From contig CAVZUK010000003.1 of assembly GCA_963778465.1 (NCBI GenBank), positions 2,914,001 to 2,978,000 of the forward strand: DNA of 64,000 nucleotides, in the 5' to 3' direction. Shown piece by piece: positions 38,117 to 47,581 of the stretch. Below the pieces are notes generated by a model that was not told the DNA's origin, made no database searches, and saw nothing but the letters and a program-made list of their open reading frames with translations. This DNA is from CAVZBW01 sp963778465. GTDB taxonomy: Bacteria > Actinomycetota > Acidimicrobiia > Acidimicrobiales > RAAP-2. The stretch's first letter is position 1; every line of letters begins with the position of its first letter. Made by a program: the position numbers and the translations under genes.

Positions 38117-38584
38117 ATGGCCAGAATCATCTCGGACCTGACCGAGTTCCTCGACCTGGTGGGCCAGCAGATCGGCACGAGCGACTGGCAGGAGATCGAC
38201 CAGAAGCGGATCGACCTCTTCGCCGAAGCCACCGGCGACCACCAGTGGATCCACGTCGACCCGGAGCGGGCTGCGGCAGGACCGTTCGGCTCCACCATCG
38301 CCCACGGCTACCTCACGCTGTCGCTGGCACCCGCCCTCCTCCAGCAGGTCATCACCGTCGAGGGCATGAGCTTCGGGGTCAACTACGGCTGCAACAAGGT
38401 GCGTTTCCCGGCGCCGGTCCCGGTCGGCTCGAGGGTCCGGATGGGGGTCACGGTGGGGAGCTCTGAGAAGGTGTCCGGGGGGACCGAAGGGGGCGTCCAA
38501 GTGGTCTTCGATCTCGTCATCGAGGTCGAAGACGCACCCAAGCCCGCCTGCGTGTGCCAGGTGGTGTACCGCTACTACTTCTGA
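38117..38584 (+). CDS. MaoC-like hot-dog dehydratase
   Basis: 155 residues. Enoyl-CoA hydratase 2 fold with the catalytic Asp and His in FAEATGDHQWIHVDPERA and the IAHGYLTLSLAP helix. Family members hydrate enoyl-CoA or act in FAS-II-like dehydrations. Its stop lies 14 bases before the menG start, so it may be co-transcribed with the men genes without belonging to that pathway. Confidence 0.88.
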   Translation: MARIISDLTEFLDLVGQQIGTSDWQEIDQKRIDLFAEATGDHQWIHVDPERAAAGPFGSTIAHGYLTLSLAPALLQQVITVEGMSFGVNYGCNKVRFPAPVPVGSRVRMGVTVGSSEKVSGGTEGGVQVVFDLVIEVEDAPKPACVCQVVYRYYF

Positions 38585-38598
38585 GGTCGTCCGCCAGC

Positions 38599-39342
38599 GT
38601 GCCGGGGCGAGCACCCGCAGAGGAGTTGCCGCGAGGGGCGGCCAAGACGGCGCAGGTGCGCGCCATGTTCGACACGATCGCTCCCCGCTACGACGTCCTC
38701 AACCGCATCATGTCGCTCGGACTCGATCAGCGCTGGCGGCGCCGGGCGATCGACGCCCTCGGCATCGGCGCGGGCGCCAGGGTGCTCGATCTGGCCTGCG
38801 GCACGGGTGACCTGAGCCGGGCCTGTGCGCGGCGGGGGTACCGGGTCGTGGGCGACGATCTCTCGTTCGGGATGCTCTCGGTGAGCCACGCCGGAACGCC
38901 TCGCGTCCAGGGTGACGCCTCGGCGCTGCCGGTGGCCTCGGCATCCGTCGACGCCATCATCTGCGGGTACGGCCTCCGCAACTTCGAGGATCTCGACCGG
39001 GTCCTGTCGGAGGCCGCCCGGGTCCTGCGCCCGGGCGGGCGGCTGGTCGTGCTCGAGATCTCCATCCCGCCCTCGGCCCTGCTGCGTGCCGGGTACCACG
39101 TGTGGTTCGAACGCGTCGTGCCCGTCGTCGGAGGCCTCCTCTCGGACCCCACGGCCTACCGGTACCTCCCCCGGTCGACCGGCTACCTGCCCACCGCGGC
39201 GGAGTTTCGCGAGCTGCTCCTCCGCCATGGCTTCGCCACGGGGGGCCACCAGCTCCTCGCAGGAGGCTTGAGCCAGCTCTTCACCGCCACCCGGGTCGGG
39301 ATGCCGGCGGACGCGTTGAGCACCTCTGCGGGCGCACCGTGA
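38599..39342 (+). CDS. menG: Demethylmenaquinone methyltransferase
   Basis: 247 residues. Last step of menaquinone synthesis. UbiE/MenG signatures FDTIAPRYDVLNRIMSLGLDQ, SAM loop LDLACGTGDL and YGLRNFEDL are present. GTG 38599 begins VPGRAPAEELP. The stop overlaps the menF start (GTGA). Confidence 0.93.
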   Translation: MPGRAPAEELPRGAAKTAQVRAMFDTIAPRYDVLNRIMSLGLDQRWRRRAIDALGIGAGARVLDLACGTGDLSRACARRGYRVVGDDLSFGMLSVSHAGTPRVQGDASALPVASASVDAIICGYGLRNFEDLDRVLSEAARVLRPGGRLVVLEISIPPSALLRAGYHVWFERVVPVVGGLLSDPTAYRYLPRSTGYLPTAAEFRELLLRHGFATGGHQLLAGGLSQLFTATRVGMPADALSTSAGAP

Positions 39343-40655
39343 CGGCCAACGCCGCCGAGCAGCCGGCGCTCCTCGCCTACACCGTGGCGCTCGGCGAGGA
39401 GGCGCCCTGGGACCCGCTCGACCTGGTCGGCCACGACGGCATCCTGTTCGACGGGCCCGGGCTCACCCTGGTCGGTTGGGGGTCGGCGGCGCGGCCCCAG
39501 CTCTCCGGGGGCCTGCTCGACCCGGCGGGGCGCGGGGCGCTGTCCGCCCTCCTCCACGACATCGCCGTGCACGACGAGGTCGACCGCCCGGGAACGGGAC
39601 CCCTCGCTCTCGGTGCCCTTCCCTTCGACCGCAGCGCCCCGGGCGCCCTCCGTGTCCCCGGCGTGCTCCTCGGGCGCTCGGACGGCCTGTCCTGGCTGAC
39701 CGTGGTGGGGCCGGACGCCACCCGGCCCACCGCGCAGGAGGCCGAGAAGTTGATCCGGGCACGGCGAGCGGAGGTGGGGGGCCTCGAGGTGCTGGCGCCC
39801 GTCTCGCTTTCGTGCCTCGAGCACCGGCCGGGGCCCAACGACTACGCCCGGGCGGTCGCTCGCGCCGTGGCCAGGATCCACGCCGGCAAACTGCGAAAGG
39901 TCGTCCTGGCACGCTGCGTCGACGTCACCCCGGTGCGGGTCGCTTCACCCGTCGCGTTGTTGCGGCGGCTGCGCAACCCCGAGCCGTCCACCACGAGCTT
40001 CCTCGTCCCGGTCGACGACGAGCACTTCGTGGGGGCGTCGCCGGAGCTGATCGTGGCACGTCGCGGCAGGGTCGTCTGGTGTCACCCCCTGGCCGGCACG
40101 ACCGGCCTGACCGACAAGCCGGATGCTCCGAGTGCCTCCGACCGGCTGCTCGGTTCCCCCAAGGAGCTCGAAGAGCACCGCCTGGTCGTCGACGCCGTCG
40201 CCGAAGCACTGCGCCCACGCTGCGACAGTCTCTCGGTCCCGGACCAGCCGGAGGTGCTCCGCCTCGCCACCGACGCCCGCCTGAGCACCCGGGTCGAGGG
40301 GCGTCTCGCAGAGGGCCTCCCGCTCCCGGGCGTCCTCGAGCTCCTCGCCGACCTGCATCCCACGCCCGCCGTCGGCGGCGTCCCGAGGGACGAGGCCCTG
40401 CGGCTCATCGCCGACTCGGAGCCCGAGCCCCGCGGGTTCTGGGCCGGCCCGGTCGGATGGACCGACCGCTCGGGCAACGGCGACTGGGTCCTCGGCATCC
40501 GCTCGGTCACCATGAGGACCGGCTACGCGAGGGTGTGGGCAGGTGCGGGGATCGTGAGCGGATCGGACCCGGAGGCAGAGCTGGCCGAGACCACCCTCAA
40601 GCTCGGGCCCGTGATCGACGCCCTAACGCAGGACCCGGGTCCCGGCGCGGTCTGA
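39339..40655 (+). CDS. menF: Isochorismate synthase (MenF-type)
   Basis: 438 residues. Converts chorismate to isochorismate for menaquinone. The chorismate-binding C-terminal half has KLRKVVLARCVDVTP, VGASPELIV, HPLAGTTG, LGSPKELEEH, HPTPAVGGVP and RVWAGAGIVSGSDPEAE. The HPTPAVGG motif separates it from TrpE/PabB. It could in principle be an isochorismate synthase for siderophores, but menG is adjacent. The 3' end overlaps the convergent kinase gene by 33 bases. Confidence 0.92.
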   Translation: MTANAAEQPALLAYTVALGEEAPWDPLDLVGHDGILFDGPGLTLVGWGSAARPQLSGGLLDPAGRGALSALLHDIAVHDEVDRPGTGPLALGALPFDRSAPGALRVPGVLLGRSDGLSWLTVVGPDATRPTAQEAEKLIRARRAEVGGLEVLAPVSLSCLEHRPGPNDYARAVARAVARIHAGKLRKVVLARCVDVTPVRVASPVALLRRLRNPEPSTTSFLVPVDDEHFVGASPELIVARRGRVVWCHPLAGTTGLTDKPDAPSASDRLLGSPKELEEHRLVVDAVAEALRPRCDSLSVPDQPEVLRLATDARLSTRVEGRLAEGLPLPGVLELLADLHPTPAVGGVPRDEALRLIADSEPEPRGFWAGPVGWTDRSGNGDWVLGIRSVTMRTGYARVWAGAGIVSGSDPEAELAETTLKLGPVIDALTQDPGPGAV

Positions 40656-42255
40656 CCCGCGGGCCTCGGACGAGGTTGCCTGCGGGGCGGCGCGGTCCTC
40701 ACGCGAGCCGCGGCCCGGCTCTGCGAGCGGGAGCTCGACGGTGAAGACACTGCCGCGGCCCGGCGCGGCATCCACCGTGGCGGTCCCGTCGAGGGCCTCC
40801 GCGATGGCGCGCACGATCGAGAGCCCGAGCCCGGTGCCGCCCCCGGTACGGGCGACGTCGCTGCGGTAGAAGCGATCGAAGGCGTGCGCCGACTGCTCGG
40901 CCGTCATGCCCGGCCCCCGGTCGACCACCCGGCAGGCACCGCGCCCGTCGTGCGACAGGACCTCGACGGTCACGGGCGTGCCGGGCGGCGTGTGGGTGAG
41001 GGCGTTGCGGACCAGGTTGTGCAGCACCTGTCGCAGCCGGTCGCGGTCCCCCCTGACGACGACCGGCCCCGACGAGCGGAACTCGATCGGCCGCTCGCCG
41101 TCGACGGCGCGAGCGTCCTCCACCGCCTCGCTGCCGATGCGCTGCAGGTCGACCGGCATGCGCTCGAGCGGCCGACCCTGGTCGAGCCGCGTGAGGAGCA
41201 GCAGGTCGTCGACGAGGACGCCCATCCGGGTGGCCTCGCTCTCCACCCGGGAAAGGGCTCGCTGGCGCGCCTCTTCGTCCCGGAGCGCCCCCTTGCGCAG
41301 GAGCTCCGAGTAGCCCCGGATGGACGTGAGCGGCGTCCGCAGCTCGTGGGACGCATTGGCCACGAACATCCGCAACCGCTCCTCGGACTCGGACTTCTGC
41401 ACGAAGGCCGCCTGGATCTGGGAGAGCATGCCGTTCAGGGCCTGGCCGAGGCGACCGACCTCGCTGTTCTCCCCCCGGGCCGGCACCCGGCGGTCGAGCT
41501 CGCCCCCGGCGATGGCCCCCGCCGTGACCGTCATCTCCTGGAGAGGCTTGAGCTCGCGCCGGATCAGCCACCATGCCAGCGCGCACCCGACCACGACCAC
41601 GGCGAGCGAGGCCAGCAGCTCGACCTTGACGAGTGAGCGCAGGGTGGCGACGGTCGACGCGACCGGCGTGGCCACGATGAGGACCCCTTGGGGCACGACG
41701 ACGGCCTGGGCGCGGTACACGTCGCCGCGCTGGCCCGGGACGGTCAGCCCGAACGAGTCGGACGCCGCCTGGTAGACGCCCTCGTCGCGCCCGAAGACAT
41801 GGGCGGGCGGCACGCTCTGGACCGGGATGCGCGCCGGGATCTGCGGCTGGGGATCCGGGTGCGTCGCCGAGCCGGAGGGGTGCGACACGAGGATCCGGCC
41901 GTTGTGGTCGAGCACGATCACCGAGACGTCCGGGTTGAGGCGCTCCGCGAGGGCTCGCTGCACCCGCGACTCGTTGGGAAGCGTCGACGCGCTCGGCACC
42001 GGTGCTCGTCGACCCCGCGGGGCTTCCCAGGCTCTGCGAACCACCGGTCGCCAGGGCCGCCTGGCGCAGAGCGGCCGGATGGGAGTCGACGTAGATGAGG
42101 TAGTGGTAGGCCTGCTCCTGGGCGACGTCGAGCTGCGCGTCGAGCCGGCCGTAGAGGTAGGAGCGGACCGAGGAGTAGATGAGGAGCCCCGAGACGGCGA
42201 GCCCGAGCACCAGGAGCGAGCCGAGGACGATCGTCAGTCGGCGGCGAAGCTTCAC
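40623..42255 (-). pseudogene. Sensor histidine kinase (HAMP-HisKA-HATPase), frame broken near the N-terminus
   Basis: ATG 42255 begins MKLRRRLTIV and gives the first membrane helix (about 10-30) and some 60 residues of extracellular domain. At about 41985-42005 the reading moves to a second frame that continues LPNESRVQRALAERLN, includes the second membrane helix, HAMP, the phospho-His in ASHELRTPLTSIRGYSELL, N-box NLVRNALTHT and G-boxes, and ends at 40623. Total span is one base more than a multiple of three. The start overlaps the regulator stop (ATGA), so it is a real pair. Either a sequence error or an inactivated gene. Confidence 0.85.
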
Positions 42256-42956
42256 CTGCGTCGCGTCTCCGGCGGTAGGCGGAGGCAGTAACCCACGCCG
42301 CGCACCGTGTGGATGAGTTGCGGCTCCCGCTCGTCGACCTTCTTGCGGAGATAGCTGATGTAGGTCTCGACGATGTTGGGATCACCCTCGAAGCTGTAGT
42401 CCCAGACGTGATCCAAGATGTCGATCTTCGATACGACTCGTCGGGCGTTTTCCAGCAGGTACTGGAGCAGCTTGAACTCCGTGGCGGTGAGGTTGATGAG
42501 GGTGTCACCCCGCCAGACCTCGTGCGCGTCCACGTCGAGGAGGAGATCGGCGAAGCGCAGCTGGCGCTCGTCGCCGAGCTCGTCCCTGGCCGACCGCCGG
42601 AGCACGGCACGGATCCGCGCCACCACCTCGTCGAGGCTGAAGGGCTTGGTGACGTAGTCGTCCCCGAGGCGGAGGCCGGCGACCTTGTCCTCCGTGGCGT
42701 CCCGGGCGGTGAGAAAGAGGACCGGGACGGAGTCCCCGGCGCTGCGCAGCCGCCGGCAGACCTCCGTGCCCTCGAAGTCGGGAAGCATGACGTCGAGCAG
42801 CACGAGGTCGGGGGAGCCCGAGCCGGCCTTGGCAAGGGCGTCGTTACCCGTGCTCGCCACGTCGACGGCGAAGCCCTCGAAGCGAAGGGCGGCGGACAGC
42901 AGGTCGGTGATATAGGGCTCGTCGTCTACGACGAGGATCTTTCCTTCGTGCGGCAC
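42252..42956 (-). CDS. OmpR/PhoB-family response regulator
   Basis: 234 residues. Receiver with ILVVDDEP, phospho-Asp in LLDVMLPDFEG and Lys in YVTKPFSLDE; then a winged-helix DNA-binding domain (LTATEFKLLQYLLENARRVVSK, ISYLRKKVDE, TVRGVGYCLR). It closely resembles the actinobacterial TcrX/TrcR type. It is coupled by a four-base overlap to the sensor kinase; the signal is unknown. Confidence 0.92.
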   Translation of the reverse strand: MPHEGKILVVDDEPYITDLLSAALRFEGFAVDVASTGNDALAKAGSGSPDLVLLDVMLPDFEGTEVCRRLRSAGDSVPVLFLTARDATEDKVAGLRLGDDYVTKPFSLDEVVARIRAVLRRSARDELGDERQLRFADLLLDVDAHEVWRGDTLINLTATEFKLLQYLLENARRVVSKIDILDHVWDYSFEGDPNIVETYISYLRKKVDEREPQLIHTVRGVGYCLRLPPETRRR

Positions 42957-43032
42957 CGCCCCATGATCGCAGACGGGGGCCCCTCGGAGCCCGCGCCGGC
43001 CGCGACATGGGCGAATACCCGCTGCCAGAGCG

Positions 43033-43824
43033 CTACTTGGACGACGATGCCCAGCGGTCCCGAGAGGGTGCCGAGCCGGGCGTGCTCGGAGTGCGGCCCG
43101 CGCCCCGGCCGAGCGAGTGCCAGAGGCGCTGCAGTCCCCACCAGGTCACCAGCCCCAATGCCTCCACGACGATCTTGGAGGACATCTTGGACTCCCCCGC
43201 CACCCGGTCCACGAAGGCGATCGGCCGTTCCACGATCGAAGCCCCCGCCTGCTTCGTCCGGTAGGTCATCTCGATCTGGAAGCCGTACCCCTCGGCGCGG
43301 ACCGCATCGAGGTCGAGGCGGCGCAACACCGTGGCCGCGTAGGCACGAAACCCGGCGGTCGAGTCGGCCACGCCCAGCCCGAGCACGACGTCCGCGTAGC
43401 GGTTGCCCGACCAGGAGAGCAGGTGCCGGTGCCACGACCAGTTGGGTATCGACCCCCCGGGGACATAACGTGATCCGATCGAAACCTCGTGGCCCTCCTC
43501 CAGGGGCGCCATCAGGGACGGAAGGGCATCAGGGTCATGCGAGAAGTCCGAGTCCATCTCCACCATCGCCTCGTACCCTTGCTCGAGGCCCCAGCGAAAA
43601 CCGGTGCGATAGGCGCTTCCGAGGCCCATCTTGCCGGCCCGGCGCAGGAGAGACACCCGCTCGTCGTGCGCCGCCACCTTCTCCACCAGCTCGGCCGTCC
43701 CGTCCGGGCTGCCGTCGTCGACGACCAGGATGCCCGCCTCGGGAAGCACCTCGCGCAGCCGTTCGAGCATGCGGGTGATGTTCTCTGCCTCGTTGTACGT
43801 GGGCAGGACCACGAGCGTGCGCAC
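43033..43824 (-). CDS. Polyprenol monophosphomannose synthase-like GT2 glycosyltransferase
   Basis: 263 residues. The GT-A fold shows VVLPTYNEAENI, VVDDGSPDGTA, MDSDFSHDP and SRYVPGG, with FQIEMTYR further on. This is the DPM1/Ppm1 pattern: transfer of mannose from GDP-mannose to a polyprenyl phosphate, feeding mannosylated lipids and glycoproteins. The lipoprotein acyltransferase domain found fused in mycobacterial Ppm1 is absent, and no membrane anchor is seen. GTG 43824. Divergent from the UPF0104 gene over 110 bases. Confidence 0.88.
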   Translation of the reverse strand: MRTLVVLPTYNEAENITRMLERLREVLPEAGILVVDDGSPDGTAELVEKVAAHDERVSLLRRAGKMGLGSAYRTGFRWGLEQGYEAMVEMDSDFSHDPDALPSLMAPLEEGHEVSIGSRYVPGGSIPNWSWHRHLLSWSGNRYADVVLGLGVADSTAGFRAYAATVLRRLDLDAVRAEGYGFQIEMTYRTKQAGASIVERPIAFVDRVAGESKMSSKIVVEALGLVTWWGLQRLWHSLGRGAGRTPSTPGSAPSRDRWASSSK

Positions 43825-43934
43825 GGCCTGGGAGCTTAGGTGAGCGGTCGGCCACGCTGGACTACGCCCCCCGGCTCGGGCGCCGGCGAGCGCCCGGGGC
43901 GCTTTCTGGGGCACCGACGGCGACCCGTGCAACC

Positions 43935-45338
43935 ATGAAACCCGTGCCTGACGCCCCCAGCGCCTGCCCGCAGCCCCCGGGTGCCGGCTCGCGCCTCGGC
44001 GTCGAGCCCGACGGGCAGGCCACGTCGGGCACCTCGCGGGCCCCCGAGGCTCCAACGGGGGAGCTCTCGGGTGACGGGCCGTCCGGCAACGGGCCTTCGG
44101 GCGACCCGGCCTCCGGTAGCGGGCCCTCCAGCAGCGGGCGCTCGAGCAGCGGGCGCTCGAGCAGCGGGCCCTCCGGCGACACAGCCTCCGGCGACACAGC
44201 CTCCGGCGACACAGCCTCCGGCGACACAGCCTCCGGAAACGCAGCCTCCGGAAACGGGGCCTCCGGCGACCGGCCGTCACGCTGGAAGAGCTTCCGCCTC
44301 CGCCGCCAGGTCCGCTGGACCCTCACGATCCTCGTTCTCGTGTTCGTCGGGGAGTACATCGTCCTCCCAGAGCTGGCCAAGGCCCGCCAGTCCGTCGACA
44401 CCCTCGGCAAGGTCAGCGTCCCCTACCTCATCCTCGGCGTCATCCTCGAGGTCGCCGCATTGCTCAGCTACGCCGAGCTCAGTAGGTCCGTCCTCGAACC
44501 GGACGCTCCCAACCGGTTCCGCATGTTCCGCATCAACATGTCCACCCTCGCGGTGTCCCACATCCTCCCTGGGGGCACGGCACCGGGCAGCGCCCTGGGC
44601 TACCGGCTGCTGACCGATTCGGGCGTGCCCGGCAGCACCGCCGCCTTCGGGCTCGCGACCCAAGGTGTGGGCTCCGCCGTCGTCCTCAACCTCATCTTCT
44701 GGCTCGCCCTGTTGATCTCGATCCCGCTCGAGGGCTTCAACCCCCTCTACGGCATCGCCGCGATCGCCGGGATCCTGCTGCTGGCGGCGTTCGCCGGGAC
44801 GATCCTCCTTTTGACAAGAGGACGGCAGCGATCGGCCGAACGCCTCTTCCGGATAGCCCGCCACGTTCCCTTCGTGGATCCTGCGACGGTGCGCCGGAGC
44901 GTGCAGGGCATCGCGGACCGAGTGCAGGTTCTGCTCAAGGACCGCCGGATGCTCAAGCGCGCGCTGCTCTGGGCCGCCCTCAACTGGCTCCTCGACGCCG
45001 CATCGCTGTGGGTGTTCCTCTACGCCTTCGGCTCGACCGTCTTTCCCATCGACCTCCTCGTCGCCTACGGCCTCGCCAACGTGCTGGCGGTGCTCCCCAT
45101 CACCCCCGGAGGTCTGGGCGTCATCGAGGGCGTGCTGATCCCGACGCTGGTCGGCTTCGGCGTACCCCGGGCCGACGCCATCTTGGGAGTCCTCACCTAC
45201 CGGCTCGTCAACTTCTGGCTGCCCATCCCGACGGGAGGCATCGCCTACCTGTCGCTGCGCTTTCGCGGGGGCCACGGCCGCAACGGCGCTAGCGGGGCCA
45301 ACGCCACGGCAGTGCGCCGCGGCGACGCGAGGGCCTAG
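43935..45338 (+). CDS. UPF0104 / lysylphosphatidylglycerol synthase-like membrane protein
   Basis: 467 residues. The first 120 or so are a disordered cytosolic tail built from pentapeptide repeats. The rest has about eight membrane helices of the LPG_synthase_TM family: LPGGTAPGSALGYRLL, ATQGVGSAVVLNL and LPITPGGLGVIEG. Proteins of this type flip or transfer lipids, sometimes with a catalytic partner; no aminoacyl-transferase domain is present here. The stop codon shares its CTAG with the convergent ppk stop. Confidence 0.87.
   Translation: MKPVPDAPSACPQPPGAGSRLGVEPDGQATSGTSRAPEAPTGELSGDGPSGNGPSGDPASGSGPSSSGRSSSGRSSSGPSGDTASGDTASGDTASGDTASGNAASGNGASGDRPSRWKSFRLRRQVRWTLTILVLVFVGEYIVLPELAKARQSVDTLGKVSVPYLILGVILEVAALLSYAELSRSVLEPDAPNRFRMFRINMSTLAVSHILPGGTAPGSALGYRLLTDSGVPGSTAAFGLATQGVGSAVVLNLIFWLALLISIPLEGFNPLYGIAAIAGILLLAAFAGTILLLTRGRQRSAERLFRIARHVPFVDPATVRRSVQGIADRVQVLLKDRRMLKRALLWAALNWLLDAASLWVFLYAFGSTVFPIDLLVAYGLANVLAVLPITPGGLGVIEGVLIPTLVGFGVPRADAILGVLTYRLVNFWLPIPTGGIAYLSLRFRGGHGRNGASGANATAVRRGDARA
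44067..44276 (+). repeat. In-frame 15-bp minisatellite (14 units) in the UPF0104 gene
   Basis: About 14 units of 15 bp encode pentapeptides of the form SG(D/N/S)(G/T/A/P)(A/P/S). Four copies of GACACAGCCTCCGGC (44178-44237) are nearly exact, and earlier units contain AGCAGCGGGCGCTCG. All units keep the frame, so length can change in steps of five residues without loss of function. Confidence 0.9.
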
Positions 45339-47482
45339 GCCTCGATGCCCCTCGGGGTGGGGCCGGCGTCGGGGTCGCGCCGCCGGCGTGCCCGCTCGAC
45401 CGCCAGGTCCTTGAGCCGGTCCTGGACGCTCACGCCGACCTGGGTCGGCACCCGCGTCCAGACGTTGTCCGGCCCGAGCTCCCAGGCGTTGGAGTCGTCG
45501 CCCAGGCAGAGGGCCAAGACGTCCAGGAGGCGCTGCTGGAGCCGCCGGTCCCGCACGGGGGTGACCACCTCCACCCGCCGGTCGAGGTTGCGCTCCATGA
45601 GGTCCGCCGAGCCGGTGTAGAGGCGCAGGGGGCGGCGACCCTCTCCACCGAAGCGGTAGATGCGCGAGTGCTCCAGGAACTCGCCGACGATCGACCGCAC
45701 CGAGATGTGCTCCGAGAGCTCGGGCACCCCGGGCCGTAGGCAGCACAGGCCCCGGACGACAAGGTCGATCGGCACCCCGGCCGAGCTGGCGCGGTAGAGC
45801 GCGTCGATCATCTCGGGATCGGTGAGGCCGTTGGTCTTGATCACGATCTGGCCGTCGGGACCCGCTTGTGTCTCCCGCTCGATCTCCTCGAGGATTCCTG
45901 TCCGGAACGTCACCGGGGAGACGAGGATCTGCCGGTAGTCCGCATGGCGGCTGAACCCCGTCAGGTAGTTGAAGAGGTTGCCCACGTCCGCACCGATGTC
46001 GGGGTCCGCGGTGAGCAGGCCCAGGTCCTCGTACAGGCGCGCCGTCTTCGAGTTGTAGTTGCCGGTGCCGACGTGGCAGTAGTGGCGGATCCCGCCCTCC
46101 TCCCGCCGGAGCACGAGGGCGGTCTTGGAGTGCGTCTTCAGCCCGACGATGCCGTAGACGACGTGGACGCCCGCTTCCTCCAGGGCCTTGGCCCACCCGA
46201 TGTTGGCCTGCTCGTCGAACCTGGCCTTGAGCTCGACCAGGGCGGCTACCTGCTTTCCGCGCTCGGCCGCCCGGATGAGCGACGCCACGATCGGGCTGTC
46301 GCCCGACGTGCGGTACAGGGTCTGCTTCAGCCCGAGGACTGCGGGGTCCTCCGCCGCCTGGGCGATGAACGCCTCCACGGAGGTGGCGAAGGAGTCGTAG
46401 GGATGGTGGACGAGCACGTCGCGCTCGCGCAGGACGGCGAACAGGTCCGCCGGCTCGTTGCCCGCCGTGGCGAGCGGCGGCGGCGTCATGGGCGTCCAGG
46501 TCTCGGCGTGCAGATCCGGGCGGTCGAGGGCGTAGACGGCCCAGAGCCCACCGAGGTCGATCGGTGCCCGCACCTGGTAGACCGCGTCGCGGGCCACCTC
46601 GATCTCCCTCGCCAGCATCTCGCAGACCTCTTCGCTGGCCTCCGCCGCGATCTCGAGGCGCACCGCACGGCCGAAGCGGCGTCGACGGAGCTCCATCTCG
46701 ACGGCGACCAGGAGGTCGTCGGCCTCGTCCTCCTCGACGGTCAGGTCCGCGTTGCGGGTGACCCGAAAGGCCTGGTGCTCCCCGATGGCCATGCCGGGGA
46801 ACAGCGTGTCGAGGTGGGCCGCGATCACCTGCTCGAGAGGGACGAAACGCTCGCCGTCGGGCATGACGACGAAGCGCGGCAGCAGGTCGGGCACCTTGAC
46901 CCGGGCGATCCGCTGCTCGTTGGTCACCCGGTCGCAGACCTTGACCACCAGGTTGAGCGAAAGGTTGGAGATGTAGGGGAAGGGGTGGCCCGGGTCGACC
47001 GCCAGGGGGGTCAGGACCGGGAAGACCTGGCTGTGGAAAACGTCGACCAGGTAGCTGCGGTCGTCGTCGTCGAGGGAGGACCACTCGGAGAGCCGGACAC
47101 CGGCCTTGGAGAGGGCCGGGATGACGTCGTCCAGGAAGAGGGCGTCCTGGCGGTCGACGAGGTCCCTCACCCGGCTCCGGATGACGTCGAGCTGGTCGCC
47201 CGGGCGCAGGCCGTCGATCGAGCGCGTCCGCACCCCCGCGGCCAACTGGTCCTCGAGACCGGCCACACGCACCTGGAAGAACTCGTCGAGGAGCTCCGAG
47301 AAGATCGCCAGGAACTTGACCCGCTCCAGGACCGGTTGGTCCGTCTCCTCGACCAGGTCGAGGAGACGGCTGCAAAAGTCCAGGCGGGAGAGCTCTCGGT
47401 TCGTGAAGCGCTCGTAGCCGAACGCCTCGATCCGGCGCTGCTCGTCGGGCCAGGCCTCCGCAGCCTCCGAGGCGGTCACCAC
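45335..47482 (-). CDS. ppk: Polyphosphate kinase 1
   Basis: 715 residues. Makes long-chain polyphosphate from ATP. All four PPK1 domains are apparent: N-terminal FTNRELSRLDFCSRLL, the head domain, and the two C-terminal PLD-like halves with the active-site His in GLKTHSKTAL, then HVGTGNYNSKTARLYED, and the second His in FLEHSRIYRFGG. SADLMERNLDRRVE is typical. Two GTGs (47482, 47479) are possible starts. Divergent from a SEDS gene across 99 bases. Confidence 0.95.
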   Translation of the reverse strand: MVTASEAAEAWPDEQRRIEAFGYERFTNRELSRLDFCSRLLDLVEETDQPVLERVKFLAIFSELLDEFFQVRVAGLEDQLAAGVRTRSIDGLRPGDQLDVIRSRVRDLVDRQDALFLDDVIPALSKAGVRLSEWSSLDDDDRSYLVDVFHSQVFPVLTPLAVDPGHPFPYISNLSLNLVVKVCDRVTNEQRIARVKVPDLLPRFVVMPDGERFVPLEQVIAAHLDTLFPGMAIGEHQAFRVTRNADLTVEEDEADDLLVAVEMELRRRRFGRAVRLEIAAEASEEVCEMLAREIEVARDAVYQVRAPIDLGGLWAVYALDRPDLHAETWTPMTPPPLATAGNEPADLFAVLRERDVLVHHPYDSFATSVEAFIAQAAEDPAVLGLKQTLYRTSGDSPIVASLIRAAERGKQVAALVELKARFDEQANIGWAKALEEAGVHVVYGIVGLKTHSKTALVLRREEGGIRHYCHVGTGNYNSKTARLYEDLGLLTADPDIGADVGNLFNYLTGFSRHADYRQILVSPVTFRTGILEEIERETQAGPDGQIVIKTNGLTDPEMIDALYRASSAGVPIDLVVRGLCCLRPGVPELSEHISVRSIVGEFLEHSRIYRFGGEGRRPLRLYTGSADLMERNLDRRVEVVTPVRDRRLQQRLLDVLALCLGDDSNAWELGPDNVWTRVPTQVGVSVQDRLKDLAVERARRRRDPDAGPTPRGIEA

Positions 47483-47485
47483 CGT

Positions 47486-47512
47486 ACGGCCGGCACGGCC
47501 GGCACGGCCGGC
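47486..47512. repeat. Three 9-bp tandem repeats in the ppk-SEDS divergent spacer
   Basis: ACGGCCGGC occurs three times without gaps at 47486, 47495 and 47504, directly before the ppk start. Each unit contains the palindrome GCCGGC or GGCCGG. Could be a binding array or replication slippage. Confidence 0.6.
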
Positions 47513-47581
47513 CCGACCGGCCGAATCGGGGGGGTGTCCCCGCAGACCTCCGAGTGCGGGTCGACCACTACGCTTGCCCCG

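Noticed and set aside
43033..43824. Calling the GT2 enzyme a lipid A or polymyxin-resistance transferase (ArnC-like)
   Set aside because: No C-terminal membrane helices of the ArnC/GtrB type follow the catalytic domain; the soluble DPM1/Ppm1 form fits better.
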